Below are positions 15,773-24,010 of a stretch of DNA of 26,519 bases, one piece after another. The translations under genes and the position numbers were made by a program. The notes under the pieces were generated by a model that saw only the letters and a list, made by a program, of their open reading frames with translations, ran no database searches and had not been told where the DNA came from. Origin of the DNA: an uncultured Bacteroidia bacterium. Lineage in GTDB: Bacteria > Bacteroidota > Bacteroidia > Bacteroidales > UBA932. The stretch lies in assembly GCA_902797895.1 (NCBI GenBank), contig CADBUS010000084.1, positions 1 through 26,519 of the forward strand, given 5' to 3'. Each line of letters starts with the position of its first letter. The first letter of the stretch is position 1.

Positions 15773-18280
15773 ATGAATTCTTGTAGCAAGATACTGTTAG
15801 CTATATCTTTACTATTTTTACCTCTGTTGGCGGGGGCGCAGGATGTTGATTATACAGCTCCTAAAAAGTATATAATAGGTGGTATAAATGTTTCAGGCGT
15901 AAAATATCTGAGCCACGAGCAGATTATCTCTGTAACAGGGCTGCGCGTTGGAGATGAGATTGTAATTCCGAGTGTAGATCTTTCAGATGTCTTAAAAAGG
16001 ATATTGGCGCAGCGTTATTTTTCAGATGCCTCTATAAATATAGATTCGCTCTCCACCGGAAAAGATACCGTCTTTCTGGGGCTGAAGTTGGTGGAGAAAC
16101 CGAGGGTTTCACAATGGGTGTTCAACGGGGTGCGTAGCGGCCAAAGGAGCGATTTAGAGCAGCGCCTAAAGCTCAGAAGAGGCTCAGAATTATCGGATTA
16201 TGTGATTTCGTCATCGGTAAATATAATAAAGCGTTACTATGAGGAGAAGGGTTTTCTAAAGTGCGATGTAAAAGTTACTCAGGAGGAGGATCCTGTAGTT
16301 AAAAATGCGGTTAGAGTTACCTTTGATATAGATAGAGGGCCTAAAGTAAAAATTGGCAAAATAACCTTCTCCGGCAACGACCACGTATCGGAAAGAAAGT
16401 TGGTTAAGGCTATGAAGCATACAAGGGATATGAGGTTTACCAATTTTTTCAAATCGAAGAAACTAAATAAAAAAGAGTATAAGAACGATAAGGCAAGCCT
16501 TATATCCGCCTTTAATGAAAAGGGCTATCGCGATGCTGCAATAATAAGTGATTCAACATATTATATTTCAGACGACCGCCTTCAGATAGACTTTAAGATA
16601 GATGAGGGGCAGAGGTACTATTTCAGAGATATAACCTGGACAGGCAATAGTATCTATACGGCCGACCAGCTCAACAACGTGCTCAGAATCAAGAAGGGAG
16701 ATATTTACGATGTTGTAACAATGGATAAACGCCTCAATGGCGCTCCAAAGCAGACAGATCCGGATGTAAAGAAACTCTATACAGACAACGGCTACCTCTT
16801 TTTTAATGTAATGCCTGTAGAGAATAAGATTCAGAACGATTCTGTGGATGTTGAGATGAGAATTTACGAGGGTAAGCCGGCTACGCTCAACAACATAATA
16901 ATCAACGGAAATAACATTACAGCAGAGAAGATTGCAAGAAGGGCAGTTTATACCAAGCCGGGCAATCTCTATTCCCAAACCGATTTTGAGCGCTCCATAA
17001 ATGAGCTCTCATCTATAGGCCACTTCAATCCTGAGGTATTCTATACCGGTGCAGGATATACTATTATTCCGGATGCCAACAAGAATACGGTTGACATATC
17101 ATACAATCTGGAGGAGAAGCAGAACTCGCAGGTGGAGCTCTCCGGAGGTTGGGGCGGCAACACTTTTGTTGGAACTTTGGGTTTGAGTTTCAATAACTTC
17201 TCAATAAAGAGGCTCTTTAAGAAGAATGCCTGGAGGCCGGTGCCGCTTGGAGATGGACAGACATTCTCCATAAGGTTCCAGACCAGCGGAAAGTATTATA
17301 CAGCTGTGAGTGCCAGCTTTATGGAGCCGTGGGTATTTGGCAACAAGCCTGTGAGCTTGAGTGTATCTGCCTACTTTACAAGGCAGACCAACTCTACCTA
17401 TTTCTACCGTAGCGCAGAGCAGTTTATGGAGGTGTATGGTGTGGCGGCTGGATTAGGCTCAAGGCTCAGCTGGCCGGACAACTACTTTATCCTCCACCAT
17501 AGCCTTAGTTGGCAGACCTACAGTCTCAGAAAGTGGTATGGCTACTTTATGTTTGATACAGGTAAGTCTCACAATTTCAGCTATACTGTAACATTGGAGC
17601 GCAACTCCACAGATCAGCCGGTATATCCGAGAGGCGGCTCTATATTCAGTGCCAGCCTGCAACTTACTCCTCCTTACTCGCTTTTCAAAGGGGAGAAAGA
17701 TTATAAAAATATGGATGCCGCCCAAAAATATAAGTGGATAGAGTACCACAAATGGCTCTTTAAGGCCGATACCTATACCAACCTTGGCGGCAATGGAAAG
17801 TTGGTGCTTAGAGCTGCTGCAAACTTTGGGTTCTTAGGTTATTACAATAAGTCTTTAGGCTACTCTCCGTTTGAAGGGTTTGAGGTTGGAGGAGATGGTA
17901 TGAGTGGCTATAACACCTACGGAGCAGATATCATAGGGCTAAGAGGTTATCCTAACCGCTCGCTCACACCATTTGAGAACGATGCCTATATGGGCCACGT
18001 GTATGACAAGTTTACCCTTGAGTTGAGGTATCCGTTCATACTCCAGCCGCAAACAACAATATATGGATTGATGTTCTTGGAGGGAGGTAACTGCTGGAAG
18101 GGAATTAAGAATTTCAACCCGTTTGAAATCAAGCGTTCTGCCGGCTTTGGCGTTAGAATTATGCTCCCTATGATTGGTATTATGGGTGTAGATTGGGGAT
18201 ATGGATTTGATCCTGTACCAAATGAGGGTAAAAAGCGCGGAGGCAGCCAGTTCCACTTTGTGATAGGCCAGCAGTTCTAA
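15773..18280 (+). CDS. bamA: outer membrane protein assembly factor BamA
   Basis: BamA is the core Omp85 protein that inserts beta-barrels into the outer membrane. The 835-residue protein has a signal peptide (to about residue 22), then five POTRA domains at about 33-105, 107-187, 188-280, 281-369 and 370-450. Several carry the expected G-N/G-V start (GGINVSGVKYL, GKITFSGNDHV, DITWTGNSIY, NIIINGNNIT). The C-terminal 385 residues form the 16-strand barrel with the lid-loop motif GLRGYPNRS (the VRGF/Y equivalent), and the protein ends in Phe (VIGQQF), as a barrel signal should. It follows uppS by 22 bases and precedes two OmpH chaperones by 50. Confidence 0.96.
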   Translation: MNSCSKILLAISLLFLPLLAGAQDVDYTAPKKYIIGGINVSGVKYLSHEQIISVTGLRVGDEIVIPSVDLSDVLKRILAQRYFSDASINIDSLSTGKDTVFLGLKLVEKPRVSQWVFNGVRSGQRSDLEQRLKLRRGSELSDYVISSSVNIIKRYYEEKGFLKCDVKVTQEEDPVVKNAVRVTFDIDRGPKVKIGKITFSGNDHVSERKLVKAMKHTRDMRFTNFFKSKKLNKKEYKNDKASLISAFNEKGYRDAAIISDSTYYISDDRLQIDFKIDEGQRYYFRDITWTGNSIYTADQLNNVLRIKKGDIYDVVTMDKRLNGAPKQTDPDVKKLYTDNGYLFFNVMPVENKIQNDSVDVEMRIYEGKPATLNNIIINGNNITAEKIARRAVYTKPGNLYSQTDFERSINELSSIGHFNPEVFYTGAGYTIIPDANKNTVDISYNLEEKQNSQVELSGGWGGNTFVGTLGLSFNNFSIKRLFKKNAWRPVPLGDGQTFSIRFQTSGKYYTAVSASFMEPWVFGNKPVSLSVSAYFTRQTNSTYFYRSAEQFMEVYGVAAGLGSRLSWPDNYFILHHSLSWQTYSLRKWYGYFMFDTGKSHNFSYTVTLERNSTDQPVYPRGGSIFSASLQLTPPYSLFKGEKDYKNMDAAQKYKWIEYHKWLFKADTYTNLGGNGKLVLRAAANFGFLGYYNKSLGYSPFEGFEVGGDGMSGYNTYGADIIGLRGYPNRSLTPFENDAYMGHVYDKFTLELRYPFILQPQTTIYGLMFLEGGNCWKGIKNFNPFEIKRSAGFGVRIMLPMIGIMGVDWGYGFDPVPNEGKKRGGSQFHFVIGQQF

Positions 18281-18330
18281 CAGATTGATTGACAGTAAAT
18301 ATTTAGAATAAATAATAAACAGATAAGGCT

Positions 18331-18849
18331 ATGAAAAGGATTCTATTTTTAACAGTTACGGCGTTGTTTATCTCTTGCACAGCGGTTTTAGCACAGAAAG
18401 TGGGCTATGTGAGTACAGAGAAAATTTTTGAGGCAATTCCTGAATATAAAGTTGCTACAGAAAAATTGGACGCTCTTGCAAAGCAGTATCAAGAGCAGGT
18501 AAAGAGCGAACTGAACAAGGTTGAAACTCTTTACAACAATTATCAGAAGCAGAAGGCAAATATGAGCCAGAGTGCAAGGCAGGCAAAGGAGAATGAGATT
18601 ATAGAGAAGGAGAGAAAGGTAAAAGAGCTTCAGCAGTCATATTTTGGCCAAGATGGCACTATGCAGAAGAAGAGCCAGGAGTTTTTGGATCCGATAAAGG
18701 AGAGGGTTCAGAAGGCCATTGATCAGGTTGCCGTTAAGGGAGGATATTCTCTTGTTATAGACCTCTCCTCAATGCAAGGAGTTGTATATGCCAAAGAGGG
18801 TGATGATTTGAGCAGCAGCGTTATAAGGCTCTTGCCTACAATAAAATAA
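18331..18849 (+). CDS. OmpH/Skp-family periplasmic chaperone (first copy)
   Basis: The 172-residue product has a cleavable signal peptide ending AVLAQ, then the mature start KVGYVSTEKIFEAIPEYK that is typical of Skp/OmpH. A long coiled-coil hairpin (about 45-115, Gln/Lys/Glu-rich) follows, then a closing strand GGYSLVIDLSS and VVYAKEGDDLS. Skp trimers hold unfolded outer-membrane proteins on the way to BamA. It follows bamA by 50 bases and precedes a divergent second copy by 39, so all three are probably cotranscribed. Confidence 0.92.
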   Translation: MKRILFLTVTALFISCTAVLAQKVGYVSTEKIFEAIPEYKVATEKLDALAKQYQEQVKSELNKVETLYNNYQKQKANMSQSARQAKENEIIEKERKVKELQQSYFGQDGTMQKKSQEFLDPIKERVQKAIDQVAVKGGYSLVIDLSSMQGVVYAKEGDDLSSSVIRLLPTIK

Positions 18850-18888
18850 CCATTAAATAGAATAATTATTAACATAAAAATATTTAAG

Positions 18889-19449
18889 ATGAAGAGAACA
18901 CTTAAGTTAATTGCAGCCTCTTTATTTGTGGGTGCGGTGCTTTTGATGCCTTCAAAGGCTTTGGCACAGAAGATTGGCCATATAAACTCCTCTGAGATTG
19001 TGGCCCTTATGCCTGAGAGAGACAAAGCAATAGAGGAGCTACAGAAATTTGGTAAGGAGCTTTCTGAGACACAGAACAGTATGAGAGCAGATCTTCAGAC
19101 AAAAATCTCTGAGTATCAGGAGAAAAGTGCTACTTGGAGTGATGCCATAAAGAAGACTAAGGAGGAGGAGCTGACAAACCTTAATCAGCGCATTGAGCAG
19201 TTTAACCATACTGCTGAGCAGGATTTTGCAAGCCGCCAAGAGGCTCTTTTGGGCCCTGTAATGAAGAAGGCTCAAGAGGCTATAAACAAAGTAGCTAAGG
19301 CAGAGGGCTTTTCATACATAATAGACACTTCGTCAGGAGCTTTGGTTTATATAGATGAGGCCACTACTACCAATATTCTTCCTCTTGTAAAAAAGGAGCT
19401 TGGTATTCCTGCCAGCAAAACTCAACCTACTCAATTCAACAATAACTAA
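18889..19449 (+). CDS. OmpH/Skp-family periplasmic chaperone (second copy)
   Basis: The 186-residue product has a signal peptide ending SKALAQ and the mature start KIGHINSSEIVALMPERD, then a coiled-coil hairpin and GFSYIIDTSSGALVYID near the end, parallel to the preceding gene. The two copies share the layout but are well diverged, so they probably form an old tandem pair, not a recent duplication. The C-terminal tail is Asn/Gln/Thr-rich. The gene ends 36 bases before a strong terminator that closes the uppS-bamA-ompH group. Confidence 0.92.
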   Translation: MKRTLKLIAASLFVGAVLLMPSKALAQKIGHINSSEIVALMPERDKAIEELQKFGKELSETQNSMRADLQTKISEYQEKSATWSDAIKKTKEEELTNLNQRIEQFNHTAEQDFASRQEALLGPVMKKAQEAINKVAKAEGFSYIIDTSSGALVYIDEATTTNILPLVKKELGIPASKTQPTQFNNN

Positions 19450-19484
19450 AGGTGGAGTAGAGAGAGTTGCAGAATGCAGAGTGA

Positions 19485-19524
19485 TAAGGGGTTGGCCGAA
19501 CAGCCAATCCCTTAGTGCTTTTTT
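19485..19524 (+). terminator. intrinsic terminator after the bamA-ompH-ompH group
   Basis: A 12-bp stem (AAGGGGTTGGC pairing with GCCAATCCCTT, one G-U, plus an outer T-A) with a six-base loop at 19485-19514 is followed by a T6 tract at 19519-19524. Confidence 0.8.
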
Positions 19525-19559
19525 GGTGGAAAAATTGTTGCAACTTTATCTCCTTTTAG

Positions 19560-19590
19560 TTGTTTAGGGTTGATTTTATTTATACTTTTG
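19560..19590 (+). promoter_or_regulatory. sigma-ABfr-type promoter for korAB
   Basis: TTG at 19560-19562 (preceded by G rather than T, so a partial -33), 20 nt, then TACTTTTG at 19583-19590 (exact TAnnTTTG). It lies between the upstream terminator and korA, leaving a leader of about 40 A/T-rich bases. Confidence 0.55.
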
Positions 19591-19637
19591 AAGTCAGTTT
19601 GAAAATATAAAAAAAACAAAAATCATCGTATTTTTCT

Positions 19638-21473
19638 ATGGAACGCAAAGTAATTGATGCGCAAGATGTGGTGATCAGATTTACTGGTGATTCCGGAGAT
19701 GGTATGCAGCTTACAGGAACTCTGTTTGCAGACGCTTCCGCTTTGTACGGAAACGAAATATCTACCTTCCCCGACTATCCCGCTGAAATCAGAGCTCCAC
19801 AGGGAACCGTTTCCGGTGTCTCTGGTTTTCAAGTACATATCGGCCACAAGGATGTAAAAACTCCTGGTGATTTGGCGGATGTTTTAGTTGCTATGAATCC
19901 TGCCGCTCTTATGGCAAACGCAAAGTTTGCAAAGCCGGGAGGAAGCATTATCTTGGATGAAGATTCATTTGATGCCCAAGGTCTTGAGAAGGCCGGCTTT
20001 AAGACAAATGATCCTATCGCCGAGCTTAACCTTAAGGATTACAATGTAATATGGGCTCCTATCACAACAATGACAAAGGAGAGCCTTAAGGATAGCGGTA
20101 TGGACCAGAAGTCTATCGTAAGGTGCAAGAATATCTTCACTTTGGGAATGTGCTATTTTATGTTCAGCCGTCCTCTCAACTTTACAGAGGATTACCTGAG
20201 AAAGAAATTTGCCAAAAAGCCAGACCTTATTGAGCCGAACATAAAGGTGCTCAACGATGGTTATAATTATGCGCACAATATACACGCTATAGGAAATACC
20301 TACACAATTGCTCCTGCTAACCAAGAGCCTGGTATTTACAGAAGTATAAATGGTAATCAGGCTACTGCGTGGGGCCTTATTGCAGCAGCGGAGAAATCCG
20401 GGCTGCCTATGTTTGTGGGCTCTTATCCTATCACACCTGCAACCGCCATTTTGGAGGAGCTTGCAATTTACAAGAATCTCGGCAAGGGTGTAAAGACTAT
20501 GCAGTGCGAGGATGAAATTTCCGGTATATGTACCTCTATAGGAGCAGCATACGCCGGTAACCTTGCAGTTACAACTACCTCCGGCCCCGGCCTTTCTCTA
20601 AAGAGCGAAGCTATGGGACTTGCCTGCATTACAGAGCTTCCGTTGGTTATTGTGGATGTGCAGCGTAGCGGCCCTTCTACCGGTATTCCAACCAAGACCG
20701 AGCAGACAGACCTTGCACAGGCTCTCTATGGCCGCAACGGAGAGTGCCCTGTGATGGTTATGGCGGCACGTACTCCAAGCGATTGCTTTAGAGCAGCTTA
20801 CTATGCAGCAAAATTTGCTGTGGAGCATATGATGCCGGTTATCTTCCTCTCTGAAGGATATCTCGGCAATGGTAGTGAGCCTTGGAAGATTCCTTCTATG
20901 AGCGATTTCCCTGCCATCAACCCTCCGATTGTAAAGAGTTGTGAGGGCAAGTTCAAACCATTTGAGAGAGATGCCAAAACATTTGTAAGGCAGTGGGCGC
21001 ACCCTGGTACTCCGGGCTTGGAGCACAGAGTTGGAGGTTTGGAAAAGTCTCCTAACGGTGCAGTATCTTCAGATCCTGAAGTTCACGAAATGATGGTAGC
21101 CAATCGCGCAGCCAAAGTTGAAAAACTCGCAGACTTTATTCCGGCTTTGGAGGTTATTGGAGACAAGGATGCAGAGACTCTGCTTGTTGGTTGGGGTGGA
21201 ACTTACGGCCATATATATACAGCTGTTAACCAGCTCAATGCAGAGGGTAAGAAAGTTGCTTTTGCTCACTTTGATTACATAAACCCTCTGCCAAAGAATA
21301 CCGCAGAGGTATTTGGCAAATACAAAAAGATTGTAGTTTGTGAGCTTAACAGCGGCCAGTTTGTAGATTATCTGAGAGCAAAACTTCCTCAGTTCAAATA
21401 TTTGCAGGTAAACAAAGTACAGGGCCAGCCATTTATGGTTCACGAGATTGTAGATGCAGTAAAGGCTTTTTAA
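19638..21473 (+). CDS. korA: 2-oxoglutarate (2-oxoacid):ferredoxin oxidoreductase, fused gamma/alpha subunit
   Basis: The enzyme interconverts 2-oxoglutarate and succinyl-CoA using ferredoxin. The 611-residue protein joins a gamma domain at the N-terminus (about 1-190, with RFTGDSGDGMQLTG and FPDYPAEIRAPQG) to an alpha domain (about 215-600). The alpha domain has SYPITPAT (the YPITP motif), EDEISGICTSIGAAYAG, TTSGPGLSLKSEAMG and GPSTGIPTKTEQTDL. The last resembles 2-oxoglutarate enzymes more than pyruvate ones, but substrate is not certain. korB follows after 15 bases. No separate delta (ferredoxin) subunit gene is beside it. Confidence 0.92.
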   Translation: MERKVIDAQDVVIRFTGDSGDGMQLTGTLFADASALYGNEISTFPDYPAEIRAPQGTVSGVSGFQVHIGHKDVKTPGDLADVLVAMNPAALMANAKFAKPGGSIILDEDSFDAQGLEKAGFKTNDPIAELNLKDYNVIWAPITTMTKESLKDSGMDQKSIVRCKNIFTLGMCYFMFSRPLNFTEDYLRKKFAKKPDLIEPNIKVLNDGYNYAHNIHAIGNTYTIAPANQEPGIYRSINGNQATAWGLIAAAEKSGLPMFVGSYPITPATAILEELAIYKNLGKGVKTMQCEDEISGICTSIGAAYAGNLAVTTTSGPGLSLKSEAMGLACITELPLVIVDVQRSGPSTGIPTKTEQTDLAQALYGRNGECPVMVMAARTPSDCFRAAYYAAKFAVEHMMPVIFLSEGYLGNGSEPWKIPSMSDFPAINPPIVKSCEGKFKPFERDAKTFVRQWAHPGTPGLEHRVGGLEKSPNGAVSSDPEVHEMMVANRAAKVEKLADFIPALEVIGDKDAETLLVGWGGTYGHIYTAVNQLNAEGKKVAFAHFDYINPLPKNTAEVFGKYKKIVVCELNSGQFVDYLRAKLPQFKYLQVNKVQGQPFMVHEIVDAVKAF

Positions 21474-21474
21474 C

Positions 21475-21481
21475 AGGGAGG
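21475..21481 (+). promoter_or_regulatory. strong Shine-Dalgarno before korB
   Basis: AGGGAGG, seven bases before the korB ATG, just after the korA stop. Most other starts in this window have A/T-rich leaders without such a site, as is usual in Bacteroidota. Confidence 0.6.
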
Positions 21482-21488
21482 ACAAGTT

Positions 21489-22505
21489 ATGAAATATACA
21501 CAACAAGATTTTAAGAGTGATCAGATAGTTAAGTGGTGCCCTGGTTGCGGAGACCACGCTATTCTGGCTGCCGTACTTAGGGCTATGCCTGAGATTTGCG
21601 AGAAGACCGGGCTTACCAAGGAGCAGTTTGTATTTGTTTCAGGTATAGGTTGTTCCAGCCGTTTCCCTTACTATATGAATACATACGGTTTCCACGGTAT
21701 CCACGGTAGGGCCGGTGCACTTGCAACAGGTATAAAGGTTGCAAATCCCAACCTCTCCGTTTGGCAAATGACCGGTGATGGCGATTCGCTTGCCATTGGA
21801 GGTAACCACTTTATCCACGAAATAAGGAGAAATATAGATATTAACATAATCCTCTTTAACAACCGCATTTATGGTCTTACAAAGGGGCAGTACTCTCCAA
21901 CCTCACGCTTTGGTACCGTTACAAAGACATCGCCTTACGGAACAGTAGAGTATCCGTTTACTCCGGGCGAGTTGGTACTTGGCGCAAGAGGAACCTTCTT
22001 TGCACGTAGTTTGGATTCTGAACTTGCTCTTAATCAAGATATTATGTTGAGGGCAGCCCTGCACAAAGGTACCTCTGTTATGGAGATGCTTGTAAACTGC
22101 GTTATCTATAACAATGGTACTCACGCAGATATATCAGACCGCGAGGTTAGGGCAGAGAAAACCATAGTGCTGAAAGATGGCGAGCCTATGATCTTTGGCA
22201 AGAACAGAGATAAGGGTATTATGCTTGACGGCCTTAATCTTAAGGTGGTTAAACTTGGAGAGAACGGCATTTCAGAGAAGGATTTGCTTGTTCACGATTC
22301 CAAGGCAGACAACTTTGGTATTCACAGTATGCTTGTGAATATGAAGGGGCCGGATTTCCCTGTGGCACTTGGAGTTATAAGAGATGTGGCAGACAAGAGC
22401 TACGAGGAGAGCGTGGCCGCTCAGGTAGAGGATGTAAGGGCCAAAGCCAAGATTCAGACAATGGATCAGCTTCTTACCAGCGGCGCAACCTGGACAGTAA
22501 AGTAG
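21489..22505 (+). CDS. korB: 2-oxoglutarate (2-oxoacid):ferredoxin oxidoreductase, beta subunit
   Basis: The 338-residue subunit binds thiamine diphosphate and an iron-sulfur cluster. WCPGCGDHAIL gives C17 and C20, GIGCSSR gives C55, and a fourth cysteine lies in EMLVNCVIYNNGTHA near 206. Together these fit the four ligands of the [4Fe-4S] cluster in two-subunit oxidoreductases. TGDGDSLAIGGNHFIHEIRRN with NNRIYGLTKGQYSPTS is the ThDP/Mg-binding motif. It is translationally close to korA (15-base gap, good SD). A hairpin and then gdhA follow, so 2-oxoglutarate made by GDH could feed this enzyme, or the reverse. Confidence 0.93.
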   Translation: MKYTQQDFKSDQIVKWCPGCGDHAILAAVLRAMPEICEKTGLTKEQFVFVSGIGCSSRFPYYMNTYGFHGIHGRAGALATGIKVANPNLSVWQMTGDGDSLAIGGNHFIHEIRRNIDINIILFNNRIYGLTKGQYSPTSRFGTVTKTSPYGTVEYPFTPGELVLGARGTFFARSLDSELALNQDIMLRAALHKGTSVMEMLVNCVIYNNGTHADISDREVRAEKTIVLKDGEPMIFGKNRDKGIMLDGLNLKVVKLGENGISEKDLLVHDSKADNFGIHSMLVNMKGPDFPVALGVIRDVADKSYEESVAAQVEDVRAKAKIQTMDQLLTSGATWTVK

Positions 22506-22514
22506 ATAAATAAT

Positions 22515-22543
22515 ATTGCGGCGGAGGTACAAACTGTCGCAAT
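22515..22543 (+). other. hairpin between korB and gdhA (terminator-like or operator, no T-tract)
   Basis: ATTGCGGCGG pairs with CTGTCGCAAT (10 bp, two of them G-U) around the nine-base loop AGGTACAAA. The sequence after it is A/T-rich but has no run of T, so it is not a standard intrinsic terminator. It could stabilise the korAB transcript end, attenuate read-through into gdhA, or be a protein-binding site. Confidence 0.45.
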
Positions 22544-22587
22544 TAAATAAAATAACAAACAATTTAATATTTAATAATTATAATTTT

Positions 22588-23931
22588 ATGAAAACAGCTG
22601 AAATTATGGCTAACCTCCAGGCTAAGCATCCTGGTGAGAATGAGTATCTTCAGGCAGTTCAAGAGGTTCTTGAGTCTATCGAAGAGGTTTACAATCAACA
22701 CCCTGAGTTTGAGAAGGCTAAGATTGTTGAGAGAATGGTTGAACCAGACCGTATCTTTACATTCCGCGTAACCTGGGTAGATGACAAGGGCGATGTTCAG
22801 ACCAACCTTGGCTACCGTATTCAGTTCAACAGCGCTATTGGCCCATACAAAGGAGGTCTTCGTTTCCATAAGGCAGTAGTTCCTTCTATGCTTAAATTCT
22901 TGGGCTTTGAGCAGACTTTCAAAAACGCTCTTACTACACTCCCTATGGGTGGTGCAAAGGGTGGTTCAGACTTTGATCCTGTTGGAAAGTCTAACGATGA
23001 GATTATGCGTTTCTGCCAGGCATTTATGACTGAGCTTTGGAACTGCATCGGCCCGGATCAGGATATTCCTGCAGGTGACGTAGGAGTAGGTGGCCGCGAG
23101 ATTGGTTATATGTATGGTATGTACAAAAAGCTCGCAAGAGAGTACAATACAGGCGTTCTTACAGGTAAGGGTGCTACTTGGGGTGGCTCTATTCTCCGTC
23201 CTGAGGCTACAGGTTTTGGCGCTCTCTACTTTACTGAGCATCTTTTGAAGAAGGCCGGTAAGGATATCAAAGACAAGACTGTTGCTCTCTCTGGATTCGG
23301 TAATGTTGCCTGGGGTGCTGCAACTAAGGCTAAGGAGTTGGGTGCTAAGGTAGTAGCTATCTCCGGTCCTGATGGTGTTTGCGAGATTCCTGATGGCATT
23401 ACAGATGAGATGATTGACTATATGCTCGATATGCGTGCTTCTAACCGCAATAAGGTTGAGGATATGGCAACTAAGTTCCCTGGCAAGGCTAAGTTTACTG
23501 CAGGCAAGAAGGCTTGGAGCGTTAAGTGCGACATCGCTCTCCCTTGCGCATTCCAGAATGAGCTTTCTGAGGATGATGCTAAGGAGCTTAAAGCTAACGG
23601 TTGCTGGTGCTGCTGCGAGGTTTCCAATATGGGTTGCCAGCCTGGTGCTATCCACTTCTTCCAGCACAACGGCGTATTGTTCGCCCCTGGTAAGGCTGTA
23701 AACGCCGGTGGCGTTGCAACTTCAGGTTTGGAGATGACTCAGAACGCAAGCCACATCAGTTGGTCTGCAAAAGAGGTAGATGACAAGCTCCACTTCATTA
23801 TGGAGAGCATCCACGAGCAGTGCGTTAAGTATGGTACTCAGCCGGATGGCACAATTGATTATGTTAAGGGTGCCAACATAGCAGGCTTTATGAAGGTTGC
23901 TACCGCAATGCTTGAGCAAGGTATCATCTAA
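22588..23931 (+). CDS. gdhA: glutamate dehydrogenase (hexameric; NAD-type signature)
   Basis: GDH interconverts glutamate with 2-oxoglutarate and ammonia. The 447-residue protein has KGGLRFH with the glutamate-binding lysines, PMGGAKGGSDFDP (catalytic Lys), PAGDVGVGGREIGYM, and the coenzyme loop SGFGNVAWG. F237, P261 and D262 (GFGN, SGPDG) match the residues tied to NAD preference in the Clostridium symbiosum enzyme (F238, P262, D263), so NAD use is plausible. Where that enzyme has EVANMPTT, this one has EVSNMGCQ, preceded by a cysteine cluster at 339-350. The frame extends to 22516, but those 24 residues fall on the hairpin; ATG 22588 fits the family. Codon choice is that of a strongly expressed gene. 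No clear promoter was found. Confidence 0.95.
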   Translation: MKTAEIMANLQAKHPGENEYLQAVQEVLESIEEVYNQHPEFEKAKIVERMVEPDRIFTFRVTWVDDKGDVQTNLGYRIQFNSAIGPYKGGLRFHKAVVPSMLKFLGFEQTFKNALTTLPMGGAKGGSDFDPVGKSNDEIMRFCQAFMTELWNCIGPDQDIPAGDVGVGGREIGYMYGMYKKLAREYNTGVLTGKGATWGGSILRPEATGFGALYFTEHLLKKAGKDIKDKTVALSGFGNVAWGAATKAKELGAKVVAISGPDGVCEIPDGITDEMIDYMLDMRASNRNKVEDMATKFPGKAKFTAGKKAWSVKCDIALPCAFQNELSEDDAKELKANGCWCCCEVSNMGCQPGAIHFFQHNGVLFAPGKAVNAGGVATSGLEMTQNASHISWSAKEVDDKLHFIMESIHEQCVKYGTQPDGTIDYVKGANIAGFMKVATAMLEQGII

Positions 23932-23951
23932 TTGTCCTACAACAATTAGCA

Positions 23952-23989
23952 ACAAAAAAAGGAGTTCGTGCGAACTCCTTTTTTTTGTT
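23952..23989. terminator. bidirectional intrinsic terminator
   Basis: GGAGTTC and GAACTCC pair around a GTGC loop, with A7 on the left and T8 on the right, extended by AACA/TGTT. It serves gdhA on the plus strand and the M64 peptidase gene on the minus strand, which ends at 24011. Confidence 0.9.
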
Positions 23990-24010
23990 GTTGTATCGGC
24001 AGTTAGCCGC

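Noticed and set aside
22966..23667. Long minus-strand open frame (233 codons) inside gdhA
   Set aside because: It is antisense to a well-conserved, strongly expressed gene with biased codons, which often leaves the opposite strand open. Its translation shows no recognisable domain.
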